From positions 1-64,000 of the forward strand of contig CAIVEI010000175.1 of the NCBI GenBank assembly GCA_903904835.1: DNA of 64,000 nt. Reading direction: 5' to 3'. Of the stretch, positions 45,819 to 55,111 are shown in pieces (position 1 is the stretch's first letter; every line of letters starts with the position of its first letter). Source of the DNA: an uncultured Schlesneria sp. (GTDB taxonomy: Bacteria; Planctomycetota; Planctomycetia; Planctomycetales; Planctomycetaceae). Under the pieces are notes generated by a model, which saw only the letters and a program-made list of their open reading frames with translations, was not told the DNA's origin and searched no databases. The translations under genes and the position numbers were made by a program.

Positions 45819-46853
45819 ATGCCAGTGGCTGCGACCCTCGATCGTGCTGGTGCCGTCTGCCAGGACGTGACCGAGTTTTTCCACGTTGGCTTGAACGTGA
45901 GTGATCTGGGCCGGGCCGTACGGTTCTACACAGCTCTTTTTGGGCAATCACCAGCCAAGCAATATGTGGACTATGCGAAGTTCGAAGTGACCGAACCGCC
46001 GCTTGTTCTCGCGCTCTATCCGAACCCGCAGTCGCCCGGTGGTTCTTTGAATCATTTGGGGCTTCGACTGCGAGATTCTTTGCAGTTGGTGGAAATGCAA
46101 CGCCGCCTGGAAGAGGCGGGAATTTCGACTCAGCGACAGGATGAGGTGGAATGTTGCTATTCCCGGCAAACCAAATTCTGGATCACAGATCCTGACCGAA
46201 ACCTATGGGAAATTTATACGTTTCACGACGATATCGAGCATTCAGGATTCGACGACGCTCCGATCAGATCCAGGGTGTCGACACCGCGATCAATTTGGGA
46301 GCATCATCTGAAAGAGCCCGTTCCCAATCGATTGTCGTTCCTCGAAAACTCCTTGGACGAAGTGCGCCTTGAAGGAACGTTTAATGCGTTGTTACCAGAA
46401 GAAACGATGCAACAATTGCTGACGGAAGCGGGACGCGTGCTGAAAGAGGGAGGGCGAATCGTCGTTCATGCTCTCGTGGGTGATCGCGCGTTTCCTGGAA
46501 CACCGCAGCTTCCGGGAATGGCTTCAATGGTGGAACGTGTGCCGTTGGAGACTGAGCCATCGGAATTATTAAGACAGTCGGGATTCGTTGATATCCATTT
46601 CGAAAAACTGGGAGACATCCATTGTTTTCAGGTCAATGGTGTCGAATTGCGAGAACTTCGACTGACTGCAATTAAATCTGGTCATCGCCACGAAGGACTC
46701 GTCACGGTCATTTATAAAGGTCCGTATTCCGAAATCGAACTCGATGATGGACTTGTTTTGAAGCGAGGCGAAACGATATCAATTTTGAAGTCGGTTGCAG
46801 ATCGCATCAGGTCTGGACCTGCGGCTGACGCATTTGGGCTGGTACAGGTTTAA
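45819..46853 (+). CDS. CadI/ArsI-like VOC protein fused to a methyltransferase-like domain (copy 2)
   Basis: 344 aa, a tandem paralogue of the preceding gene (12-base gap). The VOC part has FHVGLNVSDLGRAVRFYTALFG, VDYAKFEVTEPPLVLAL, GGSLNHLGLRL and KFWITDPDRNLWEIYTF. It keeps the vicinal cysteines of ArsI (VECCYSRQ), the site that binds trivalent methylarsenite. The C-terminal part repeats LEGTFNALLPEETMQQLLTEAGRVLKEGGRIVVHAL and VNGVELRELRLTAIK. The pair could be a C-As lyase and a diverged partner. The role of the C-terminal domain is unknown. Confidence 0.78.
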   Translation: MPVAATLDRAGAVCQDVTEFFHVGLNVSDLGRAVRFYTALFGQSPAKQYVDYAKFEVTEPPLVLALYPNPQSPGGSLNHLGLRLRDSLQLVEMQRRLEEAGISTQRQDEVECCYSRQTKFWITDPDRNLWEIYTFHDDIEHSGFDDAPIRSRVSTPRSIWEHHLKEPVPNRLSFLENSLDEVRLEGTFNALLPEETMQQLLTEAGRVLKEGGRIVVHALVGDRAFPGTPQLPGMASMVERVPLETEPSELLRQSGFVDIHFEKLGDIHCFQVNGVELRELRLTAIKSGHRHEGLVTVIYKGPYSEIELDDGLVLKRGETISILKSVADRIRSGPAADAFGLVQV

Positions 46854-46870
46854 AGTTCTGGAGAGACGTG

Positions 46871-48463
46871 ATGACGCTCGATGTCCGAACGCTGCTCTGT
46901 GCCATGGCATTCGCCGGATTTGATGTGACTCCGTCACTTCACGCTGCCGATCCATTCGATCCACAAACGCTGGCAGCGAAGATCGACGAGCGGATTAACA
47001 CGGTTATTGCGTCAAACTCTGAAACAACCTCTGAACCGGCGAGCGATCTCGAATTCCTTCGGCGGGTGACTCTCGATCTGACAGGACGTATTCCCACGGT
47101 CCATGAAGCGCAGGTGTTCGCGTCCGATCAGCGAGTGAACAAGCGGGATGTGTGCATCGAACAATTGCTTGATCGTCCAAGACATGCGGCACATTTGTCG
47201 CGAGTCTGGCGTGACTGGCTTGTTCCTGAACTCGCGACGATTCCCGAAGCGCGATACTTTCAAACCGGGTTCGAAGCATGGCTGGCCGACAAATTTCGCG
47301 AACAGACCGGCTACGATCAGATCGTTCGAGAACTGATCTCGGTTCCACTTCCGAGCAATCGAGAACAGGCAGAGCACGTTTTTCGCGAGGTGAATCGTCC
47401 TAATGCACTTGCCTTCTTTGCTGTCAAAGAAGCACAACCTGACAAGCTGGCAGCAACTGCGACGCGGGCATTCCTTGGAATCCAACTTGAGTGTGCTCAA
47501 TGTCACAGCCATCCGTTCGCCGAATGGACTCAGGAGCAGTTTTGGAACCAGGCGGCTTTTTTCTCAGGAATTGAACGACAGGGGAATGGCTTGTTTGCTC
47601 CTCTCACTGAAGATCCGAAACGGCGATCGATCTCGCCGGGTGAAGGAAAACTGTCTGTTGAACCGGCTTATCTGTTTGGTAAAGCCTCTCCAGTTGATCC
47701 GGCTGTCGGGAGCCGTGTCCAGTTTGCAGCGTGGTTGACCGGCCGAGAAAATCCGTACTTCGCGCGTTCCGCCGTGAATCGGGTCTGGGCGTTACTGTTT
47801 GGCATTGGCCTGGTTCAGCCCATTGATGACTTTCACGGAGAAAACCCGCCAAGTCATCCAGAAATTCTGGACGAACTGGCAAATTCGTTTATCGCATCAG
47901 ACTACAGCGTCGACGACATCTTCCGCGTTCTTTGTCGTACGAAAGCCTATCAGAGATCAAGCCGCTGGAATTCTGCGGCTGTGCCCGATCCCAGGTTGTA
48001 TACACGCATGCTGACGAAGGGGCTGTCAGCCGATCAAGCGTGGGACAGCCTGTCGCTCGCGGTTGGATGGACAACCTCCAGTGATGAACGGGACGGCGCG
48101 GCTTCCGAGCGCTCCATCGGTCGTCGCCGGTTCCTCGAACAGTTTTCTCCCCGAAGCTGGCCTGCCGAACCTGAAACATCGGTCAGTCAGGCTCTTTCTT
48201 TAATGAACGGCGAATTGCTGAACCGAGCGACCAACATTGAGCAGTGTCCAACGTTGATTGCCGTCGCCGAAACTCCAGGCTGGGCGGATGACGAACGCCT
48301 GGCCAGCTTGTATTGGGCCACGCTCAACCGTCCACCGAATAATTTTGAGTTGGAGCGACTGCGTCAGTTCGTGGCCGTGCAAGGTACCGAACAGCGAGCC
48401 GCTCGTTACGAGGATATTTTATGGATGCTGCTCAATAGCAGTGAATTTCGGCTAAATCATTAG
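46871..48463 (+). CDS. DUF1549/DUF1553 exported protein
   Basis: 530 aa from the ATG at 46871 (GGAGAG upstream; GTG at 46868 is an alternative). Signal peptide ends near LHAAD. DUF1549: FLRRVTLDLTGRIPTVHEAQ and ECAQCHSHPFAEWTQEQFW, containing a CxxCH motif like a haem c site. DUF1553 follows (FARSAVNRVWALLFGIGLVQP, NPPSHPEILDELANSF). In planctomycetes this protein nearly always pairs with a DUF1501 protein, as it does here. Function unknown; a surface-bound enzyme is usually suspected. Confidence 0.92.
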   Translation: MTLDVRTLLCAMAFAGFDVTPSLHAADPFDPQTLAAKIDERINTVIASNSETTSEPASDLEFLRRVTLDLTGRIPTVHEAQVFASDQRVNKRDVCIEQLLDRPRHAAHLSRVWRDWLVPELATIPEARYFQTGFEAWLADKFREQTGYDQIVRELISVPLPSNREQAEHVFREVNRPNALAFFAVKEAQPDKLAATATRAFLGIQLECAQCHSHPFAEWTQEQFWNQAAFFSGIERQGNGLFAPLTEDPKRRSISPGEGKLSVEPAYLFGKASPVDPAVGSRVQFAAWLTGRENPYFARSAVNRVWALLFGIGLVQPIDDFHGENPPSHPEILDELANSFIASDYSVDDIFRVLCRTKAYQRSSRWNSAAVPDPRLYTRMLTKGLSADQAWDSLSLAVGWTTSSDERDGAASERSIGRRRFLEQFSPRSWPAEPETSVSQALSLMNGELLNRATNIEQCPTLIAVAETPGWADDERLASLYWATLNRPPNNFELERLRQFVAVQGTEQRAARYEDILWMLLNSSEFRLNH

Positions 48464-48483
48464 TGTGTTGTCAAGTCTTAAAG

Positions 48484-48596
48484 TTCGGGTAGTGTGCCAC
48501 TGAATCGGAATCTTCGGCAACGCAGTGTCTTCTCGATTGTCGAGGCAACCCAAAGAGCACAGGGTGACCGAAGATGGTCATCCAGTGGCACCCGAA
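48484..48596. repeat. 113-base element of the GTGCCACTG repeat family
   Basis: It begins TTCGGGTAGTGTGCCACTG and ends CAGTGGCACCCGAA, so the ends are inverted repeats. The inside has CTTCGGCAACGCAGTGTCTTC and GACCGAAGATGGTC, both matching the repeat at about 17733-17808. It separates DUF1549 from DUF1501 in the operon without a T-tract. Confidence 0.75.
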
Positions 48597-48651
48597 TATT
48601 GTGATTGGACCACGCACTAGCCAATATCTTAGATAAGAATTAAGGCGAATC

Positions 48652-49971
48652 ATGTCTAGTTTCAATCAGATTTCACGGCGACGAAGTTTGCAGGCAATCA
48701 TGGCCGGCACGTTGGGAATTTCAAACTCGGGCTGGCTGCCGCAACTCGCCACTGCGGCGGCAGATGATCCCCTTCGGAAGCGAAATTGTATTTTGCTTTG
48801 GATGAATGGCGGTCCCAGCCAGACAGATACTTTTGACCCGAAGCCAGATCATCCGAACGGTGGTCCCTTCAAGACGATATCGACATCGACTGCGGGGTTG
48901 TTCCTGAGCGAACACCTGCCGAAGCTGGCGACTCATTCGAATGACCTGGCCGTGATTCGATCGATGGAGACTCGTGAAGGGGATCACGGACGTGCGACAT
49001 TCCATTTACGAACGGGCAATCTGCCACAAGGAGCAATCCAGTTCCCAGTGCTCGGGGCACTAGTCGCTCATGAGCGACAGCAAAACCTGGATCTTCCTGG
49101 GTACGTGAGTGTGACGACACCTCGATTGTTTTCTCCTGAATCGATTTCCGCCGGTTTTTTGGGTCCCAAGTTCTCACCGCTCATGGTGGGGCAGCGAGAC
49201 GCGACGCTCGGCTTTCAAGCCGAATCCGGTGGTACGTCGCTCAAGGTTCAAGACTTGGAACGACCACGGCGAATTGATTCTCTCAGGTCGCAACAACGAC
49301 TTGATTTGCTGGCGGACCTGACGGAGGAATTCATGGGAACGCATCCTGGGTTGGGAACGTCCGGTCATCGCTCAGCCTACGAACAGGCAAACCGATTGAT
49401 GAAGCCCGAAGCGGCTCGCGCGTTTGACATTGATGACGAACCGGCTGCGCTGCGCGATCAATATGGAAGAAACCGGTTTGGCCAGGGATGCCTGCTCGCG
49501 CGCCGCTTGATCGAGCGAGGAGTTCCTTTTGTCGAAGTGACGCTCGGCGGCTGGGATACGCACGATGATAACTTTACGCAAGTTGCAAATCTTTGCCGTA
49601 CCCTCGATCCGGCCTGGTCGACCTTGCTGGACGATCTTCGGTCGCGTGGGCTTTTGGAGGAGACCCTGGTTGTCTGCATGGGTGAATTTGGTCGTACTCC
49701 TGGTATCAATCCTCGACAGGGGCGTGATCATTATCCCAATGCCTGGAGCGTCGTCCTGTCCGGCGGTGGCGTAAAGGGCGGTTCCGTTGTTGGTCGAACA
49801 AGTCGTGACGGAATGACTGTCGAGGATCGGTCAACATCGGTCCCTGACATTCTGGCGACAATTCTGTTGGCGTTGGGACTCGATCCCAAGAAGCAAAACA
49901 TGTCCAACGTGAATCGGCCAATTCGCCTGGCAGATCCCGATGCAAAGCCCGTCACGGAGATTTTGACGTGA
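48652..49971 (+). CDS. DUF1501 exported protein
   Basis: 439 aa. N-terminal [14 protein letters not shown] looks like a twin-arginine signal. Family blocks: [98 protein letters not shown]. DUF1501 proteins resemble sulfatase/alkaline phosphatase-fold enzymes (D, H and GWDTH metal ligands). Partner of DUF1549 upstream. It overlaps the EF-hand gene by 4 bases (GTGA). Confidence 0.92.
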   Translation: [439 protein letters not shown]

Positions 49972-51395
49972 TCTTGATATTGTTCAGTCTCACGTTGTTC
50001 GGAGCAGAACCGACAGGCCCCGTCCTGCGGATTCCCGGCGAGACATCGACGAGCACGATACATTTGTCGGTATCTTATGGCGGAAAAACCGCTGACGATG
50101 CCTGGTCCGAATTTCTCGATCGTTGGTCGGATCGGTTTGATATCAATCGTGACGGGAAGTTAAGTCGCAGTGAAGCCGAGGCCGTTCCAGCCCTGTCAAA
50201 TTCAACGGGTTCAATCATCCGCGTCGATTTTTCCGGAGCAGACCTGAATGTCGATGAGTTGGTCAGCAGGGAAGAGCTTCAACTTTTTTATCAAGCTCGT
50301 GGCATTTGCAGCGTCAACGCGGCAATAACGGCACCGGATCGTTCCGCGATCCAAACGGGCGACATACTGTGGAAATTGCTCGATCAAGATCACGATGGTC
50401 GATTGTCTGGTGATGAACTTGCCGCGTCTTCACAGTTATTGAATCGTTGGGATCTCAATGAAGACGAATGCCTGAGCGTCGATGAGCTGAAAACAAAAAC
50501 TGTTTCAAACGTTTCCCAAACGTGGCCCCAAATCGAATGGTTGCTCACACAGAAAGTCACTGCAGTTTCGGAAACGATTCCGATTCAGCTCGATGCGTTG
50601 AATCGGGATTCTTCCGATGGTCGAACTTCAGAAGCTTCCGTCATCGTCGGACTCGAACTTCTGGGCCGAAAGCGTCTACGAGTTCGACTCCCTTTGGTCA
50701 ATGTCGTTGTGCAGCTTGCAGAAGGTTCGGTGCAGAAGATTATTGCCGGGCAGCAGTATTTGATCGGTGAAATCAACAGCTCGCAATCGGCCGGTGCGGG
50801 GATTGAAGCGAGCCAAATAGAATCCGGCTCAACAACTGAATGGCTTCTACCACTTTTCAAGGTCGTGGATTCAGATCGTAATGAGAAACTGAGCGAGTTG
50901 GAAATCAAGTCGTTTGTCGCCTTGCTTGCTGAAGGGGCCGCTGCACAGTTATCGATCGTCTCGACGATACGGGGCCGCAATCTATTCGACCTGTTGGACG
51001 GTAATGCCGATGCGCAACTCGACTCGAAAGAATTGAACGCGGCAAAAGACCTGATCAACGAGTCGGCGCGCAATAAAGTGTTGCCTAAGCATGTCAGTGG
51101 ACTCTCGCAGGAAGACATCCCGTTGAGTCTGGTCATTGATATTCGGCGCGGTCCCATTTCTGGTCGTTTCGGACGACTGCGAATTGCCACGCGTCAAGTC
51201 GAATTACGGCAACATTCAGCACCGATGGTTCTGCCTCGTTGGTTTACAGCCATGGATCGGAATCGAGATGAGACACTTTCGCGATCGGAATTCATTGGGC
51301 CTCCGCAACGCTTTAGGGAGCTTGATCGTAACTCGGATGGACTGATCACGAGTGACGAAGGACTCTTCGTGTCGCCGGAAAGTCAGGCGAGATAA
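49968..51395 (+). CDS. exported EF-hand calcium-binding protein
   Basis: 475 aa from a GTG that overlaps the DUF1501 stop. Short signal peptide, then about seven EF-hand loops: DINRDGKLSRSEA, DQDHDGRLSGDEL, DLNEDECLSVDEL, DSDRNEKLSELEI, DGNADAQLDSKEL, DRNRDETLSRSEF and DRNSDGLITSDEG. Loops with missing acidic residues (NEDECLS) may not bind Ca2+. Last gene of the DUF1549-DUF1501 group; probably a calcium-dependent surface protein. Confidence 0.85.
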   Translation: MILILFSLTLFGAEPTGPVLRIPGETSTSTIHLSVSYGGKTADDAWSEFLDRWSDRFDINRDGKLSRSEAEAVPALSNSTGSIIRVDFSGADLNVDELVSREELQLFYQARGICSVNAAITAPDRSAIQTGDILWKLLDQDHDGRLSGDELAASSQLLNRWDLNEDECLSVDELKTKTVSNVSQTWPQIEWLLTQKVTAVSETIPIQLDALNRDSSDGRTSEASVIVGLELLGRKRLRVRLPLVNVVVQLAEGSVQKIIAGQQYLIGEINSSQSAGAGIEASQIESGSTTEWLLPLFKVVDSDRNEKLSELEIKSFVALLAEGAAAQLSIVSTIRGRNLFDLLDGNADAQLDSKELNAAKDLINESARNKVLPKHVSGLSQEDIPLSLVIDIRRGPISGRFGRLRIATRQVELRQHSAPMVLPRWFTAMDRNRDETLSRSEFIGPPQRFRELDRNSDGLITSDEGLFVSPESQAR

Positions 51396-51751
51396 GAAAG
51401 TCAAACGCGTTTCATTTTGATTTGAACCACGATTTCAATTGGGACGCCTGAGTTGTGTCCAATCATCTTTCAGAGAACTGTCACGGGAAAACGACGTCAA
51501 GGGTTTAATAAAGCGCTGAAAACCTGAAGTTCCACCGGATCAGAGTCTACTCACCAGTTTCGTCATAATCGGCATGTCTGCTGCCACCGCTTCATTTTGA
51601 CATGACGATTCTGAAATCCACTCCATTCGCTGCGTGATACGTCCATCCCATTTCAAATGTCGTGGAATGTTTGTTCTGCCCGTGCCCCAAGTGACGGATT
51701 TCCGGGCGACAACCAGCACGTTCACAGCTCGCAATTGGAAGGGTATTCACA
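51396..51751. other. intergenic stretch without recognised features
   Basis: 356 bases after the EF-hand gene. No convincing gene, repeat or strong hairpin was seen. It must hold the end of the long operon and the promoter of the next gene. Confidence 0.5.
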
Positions 51752-52288
51752 ATGCGTCGACTCATTCGCTCGTTCGCTTTTTTCATTTCAATGACCACAA
51801 TTTTCGTCAACACTTACGCCGAAGACGAACCCGCGGCACCAACGATTACTGATTCGGTCGTCGCGGCAGTGCCATCAGTTGCTGATTCTGGCGTCACGGC
51901 GACACCGCCTGCGGCCGAAACGCCGTCAGCGACTTCTGCCACGCCCGCTCCAGCCATCCGGATTCTTGATCTCTCCGGTTGTTGGAATGGTTCCTGGAGC
52001 AGTTGTGTTAACGGTCACAACGGCCCGATGCGTGCCAGTTTCACTCGGTTGTGCAATGGAAATTATGAGGTCACATTCGCGGGCCGTTTCTGCAAGCTGA
52101 TTCCATTCCGCTATAAAACGACACTTAATGTGACTGGCTATTCGGACGGTGTCGTCTATCTTTCCGGCAGCCAGAACCTCGGCCCGATTTTCGGCACGTT
52201 CACATACAATGCCTGGGCCAATGACCGTCAGTTCGTCTCGGGATACAGTGCCAGCAAGGACCAGGGACAATTTGTTCTTTCACGTTGA
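51752..52288 (+). CDS. secreted protein of unknown function
   Basis: 178 aa. Signal peptide (MRRLIRSFAFFISMTTIFVNTYA), then an Ala/Pro/Ser/Thr-rich linker, then a compact beta domain from residue 75 (LDLSGCWNGSWSSCVNGHNGPMRASF...). The four cysteines CWNGSWSSC, RLCNG and RFCKL suggest disulfides. No known family, although the SGCWNGSWSSC opening resembles lipocalin-like or adhesin-type domains. Confidence 0.7.
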   Translation: MRRLIRSFAFFISMTTIFVNTYAEDEPAAPTITDSVVAAVPSVADSGVTATPPAAETPSATSATPAPAIRILDLSGCWNGSWSSCVNGHNGPMRASFTRLCNGNYEVTFAGRFCKLIPFRYKTTLNVTGYSDGVVYLSGSQNLGPIFGTFTYNAWANDRQFVSGYSASKDQGQFVLSR

Positions 52289-52321
52289 AAACGTTCCGCG
52301 TTCAATTGCGCATTAAACGCC

Positions 52322-53986
52322 TCAAGGTTTCAAATCCCACTGCTTGAGTTTCTTCACTGCCGTTCCGTACGGGCCGAGTTGGTAAACCGCAGCTTTCGTT
52401 GGTGAGAACGCGAACGGTGCAAACGGTTCGGCGAGCAACTGGTCGAGATAGTCCTTCGTGGCGACGCCGGTACTGACGTGCGGGTTGAAGTTCTCACCCG
52501 ACATTTTCGGCACAAACGTAGACACATAATCAATGAGTGCCGCGTCGTATGCAGGATTGTCGTGAGGAGCGGTGAATGCGCCGATGGGGCCGGTGTTTAA
52601 TATGAATGGCTTCGCGGCGGCGATGATCTCTGCCTGCAGCTTCAGTATCTCGGGAGTTGGTTTTGCGCAGGTTCCCGCGAGTCCCGTTGCGCCAGCCGGT
52701 GTGTAGTAATGCTTGAATGCCTCCAGCTTTATTTTGTTGACATCGGCATGGGCAAGCACCTTTTCTACTACGGCATAAACCTTGTCCAAATCGGCGGTAG
52801 GAACAAAACACTGTAGCATCGTGATGTGCGGACGATGAGTCGCATCCAAGGCGAAACCTTTAGGGAAGACTTTCAACAGCCGGGCATTTACTGCACCTGC
52901 ATGCTCGATCATTGTCGCGTCGGGTTCGAGCAGGATGTCAATTGCCGTGACAGGGGATTGCGCGACTGAAAAGACCTGCTTCCAATCATTTTTCATACTG
53001 ACGACTGTCCAATCATTTTGTTTTGCCGTTTCATCAAGGGCCGGTGGAAAGGCTCCCAATTTAACGTCAGGCAAGCCGCGTGCTGGCCCATACGCGTATT
53101 CGCGTGCCGAATCGTCGTGCAATACCAGCAGCATGAACCTTTTGCCGCTGCCCCCTTGTGTATATTCGAGCATCTGCCGGTCGCCATCAGAGTTGCCGAA
53201 GGCGGCAATGGGCCTGCGTCCGATGTGTTGATGGATGCCGACCGGCTTGCCATGTTTATCGTCAACAAAGTTCAATTCCGGCAGACGCAAAAGAACAGGC
53301 TGACCATCACGCACGTCAAACTTTGTCTTGATGCTGCTGCCGATGACCTGTTCGGGTGGTATCCCATAAACCATCTCAGACCAGGGGCGCATGAATTCGA
53401 TCCCGCCACCCGAGACGATGAAGTTTTTAAAGCCATTCGCTTTCAGATACGCGAGGACTTCAAGCATCGGTTGATAGACGCATTCGGTGAACGGTTTCTG
53501 GTACTTTGGATGCTTGGCAGTCGCGAGCCAGTCCTTGACGATCTTTTCAAATTCCACCGTCGTCATCCCGGCATGTGTTGCCGAGACGATTTCGAGCAAC
53601 GCGTGTTCGCCACCCGAGAGAGCGGTTTTCAAATCACCCTTAAGCAATGAAGCGAATGGCTCCTTCTCTTTCCATTCGGGATGTTGCGGCGCGAGCGCCT
53701 TGATACGGTCCAAGGTGAAAAACAACTGAACTGGTATGGGTTGCTCGCACCAGAGAGTGCCGTCATTGTCAAACGTCGCGATCCGTTCTGCGACCGGCAC
53801 AAAATCGGGTGAGCCCGGTTTGGTGACCTTTTCGACAAAAACGATGATCGACTGTTTGGCTTTGCCGTCGTTCCAGGAGGGGAGTGGATCATCAGCTCGC
53901 GAATTCGTTGGAGCGAGCGACAACACGAAAGCAAGGAAGGCTGTAACGAGGTATGGTTTTCGCGTTGTTGTCATGGTTGTAATCAC
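52322..53986 (-). CDS. exported HAD phosphatase fused to a 2H phosphoesterase-like domain
   Basis: 554 aa. Signal peptide to about residue 31. Residues 60-330 are a haloacid-dehalogenase fold: motif I FDNDGTLWCE (D73, D75), motif II SGGGIEFM, and GNSDGDRQML as motif IV, as in secreted phosphoserine phosphatase-like HADs. Residues 345-550 carry the two H-x-(T/S) motifs of 2H phosphoesterases, RPHITML and NPHVSTG, about 135 residues apart, in a fold like 2'-5' RNA ligases/cyclic phosphodiesterases. An exported HAD-2H fusion is unusual; it could process phosphorylated nucleotides or sugars outside the cell. Confidence 0.8.
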   Translation of the reverse strand: MITTMTTTRKPYLVTAFLAFVLSLAPTNSRADDPLPSWNDGKAKQSIIVFVEKVTKPGSPDFVPVAERIATFDNDGTLWCEQPIPVQLFFTLDRIKALAPQHPEWKEKEPFASLLKGDLKTALSGGEHALLEIVSATHAGMTTVEFEKIVKDWLATAKHPKYQKPFTECVYQPMLEVLAYLKANGFKNFIVSGGGIEFMRPWSEMVYGIPPEQVIGSSIKTKFDVRDGQPVLLRLPELNFVDDKHGKPVGIHQHIGRRPIAAFGNSDGDRQMLEYTQGGSGKRFMLLVLHDDSAREYAYGPARGLPDVKLGAFPPALDETAKQNDWTVVSMKNDWKQVFSVAQSPVTAIDILLEPDATMIEHAGAVNARLLKVFPKGFALDATHRPHITMLQCFVPTADLDKVYAVVEKVLAHADVNKIKLEAFKHYYTPAGATGLAGTCAKPTPEILKLQAEIIAAAKPFILNTGPIGAFTAPHDNPAYDAALIDYVSTFVPKMSGENFNPHVSTGVATKDYLDQLLAEPFAPFAFSPTKAAVYQLGPYGTAVKKLKQWDLKP

Positions 53987-54120
53987 TTCACTTCGGTGGA
54001 CGAGCTGTTTCTGACGCTGTGGAATCCGGTCGAAACTTTAACTTGAGTCGCTGTCGGAAGACAACGACTTTTATAACTCCTTGTCCAATTTCAGACGTGG
54101 TTTAGGAATTTGTAAATGCC

Positions 54121-54159
54121 AGCAGGGACAGGTCAAATCTCATTTGACCTGTCTCTGCT
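54121..54159. repeat. 18-bp palindrome downstream of the DUF3494 gene
   Basis: AGCAGGGACAGGTCAAAT, a 3-base loop, and ATTTGACCTGTCTCTGCT; one mismatch in the stem. There is no T-tract on either side, so it is listed as a repeat rather than a terminator. Confidence 0.7.
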
Positions 54160-54200
54160 ATCCCCTGGAACGGAGAGTTTGGATTTCTGCGGCCTGAGAA

Positions 54201-55076
54201 TCAAAGGCAAATCGCCGTTTTTTGGATGGCGGAGACGTATCGTTTTCTCAACAAGAACAGGGCCACCATTCCCGATGTGAGGAGGGCGAAGGAACCGGGT
54301 TCGGGAACAGTAGACGAACCTACCGGGACGATGTTGCCCAGGCTGTCGTACATCAGACCGCCGCTCAGCGTGCCGTAGTCAGGAGGGGGAGAAAACTGTG
54401 AAAGAGTGTTGGAGTCCATCGTCACGGCCCCTGTCTCCGCCAAGGCTCTGCCGTTGTCAATCGTTGCGCCCGAGTTAAGTGTGATGTTGGCGAATGCCAG
54501 GATATTTCCCTTAAACGCGGTCGTGGTTCCGAGGGTCGCTGAACTGCTGACCTGCCAGAATAGTCCGTTGTCAGTCCCGCCGTGAGAGCCGACGTTGATC
54601 ATATTTACTGACGAGGCGATGGCGGTTGTGAGGGCACTTCCGACTTGAAACACCCAGTATGCGTTATTGTTTCCTTGAGCATCGAGAGTCAGCGTTCCCG
54701 TTAACTGCGCCTCACTATCAAACCTGTAGACTCCTGAAGTGAGTGACAGCCCGCCGAGGTCTTGTCCGGACAAGTTTTGATTGGGGGTCATGGCCTGCAG
54801 GCCGTTGTAAGCCTTCGTGACGTCGGTCTGGGCCAGTCGTGCAACGGCATCATCGGCGTGGTACGTTCCGTTAAGCGTGATGGAACCCGTCCCCGTAATC
54901 GCGCTGCCGGCTGAGACCCCCACGTTTCCAATGATGAAGGTCAGGCCGGTATTGGTCACTGTCGAACCACCAAGCACGGTGAAGTTCTCGGCCGATTCAA
55001 GAATTCCGGCTGCGGCGGGGAGGGCCAAAGCCGAGAACGCCACAAGTGACAAGGGGATCAAGTAAGCAATTCGCAT
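54201..55076 (-). CDS. DUF3494 ice-binding-like PEP-CTERM protein
   Basis: 291 aa. Signal peptide ends near LPAAAG. Residues 30-240 show the DUF3494/ice-binding beta-solenoid pattern (FTVLGGSTVTNTGLTFIIGNVGVSAG, AYNGLQAM, LTSGVYRF, LTLDAQG, NVGSHGGTDNGLFWQV, TALFKGNILAFANITL). C-terminal VPEPGSFALLTSGMVALFLLRKRY is a PEP-CTERM tail. It follows leader RNA copy 6 by 35 bases, the shortest distance in the family. Binding of ice is not implied; many relatives are adhesins. Confidence 0.88.
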   Translation of the reverse strand: MRIAYLIPLSLVAFSALALPAAAGILESAENFTVLGGSTVTNTGLTFIIGNVGVSAGSAITGTGSITLNGTYHADDAVARLAQTDVTKAYNGLQAMTPNQNLSGQDLGGLSLTSGVYRFDSEAQLTGTLTLDAQGNNNAYWVFQVGSALTTAIASSVNMINVGSHGGTDNGLFWQVSSSATLGTTTAFKGNILAFANITLNSGATIDNGRALAETGAVTMDSNTLSQFSPPPDYGTLSGGLMYDSLGNIVPVGSSTVPEPGSFALLTSGMVALFLLRKRYVSAIQKTAICL

Positions 55077-55111
55077 TTCGAAGTCTGCTGAAAAAAGTTG
55101 TCAAACTCAAC

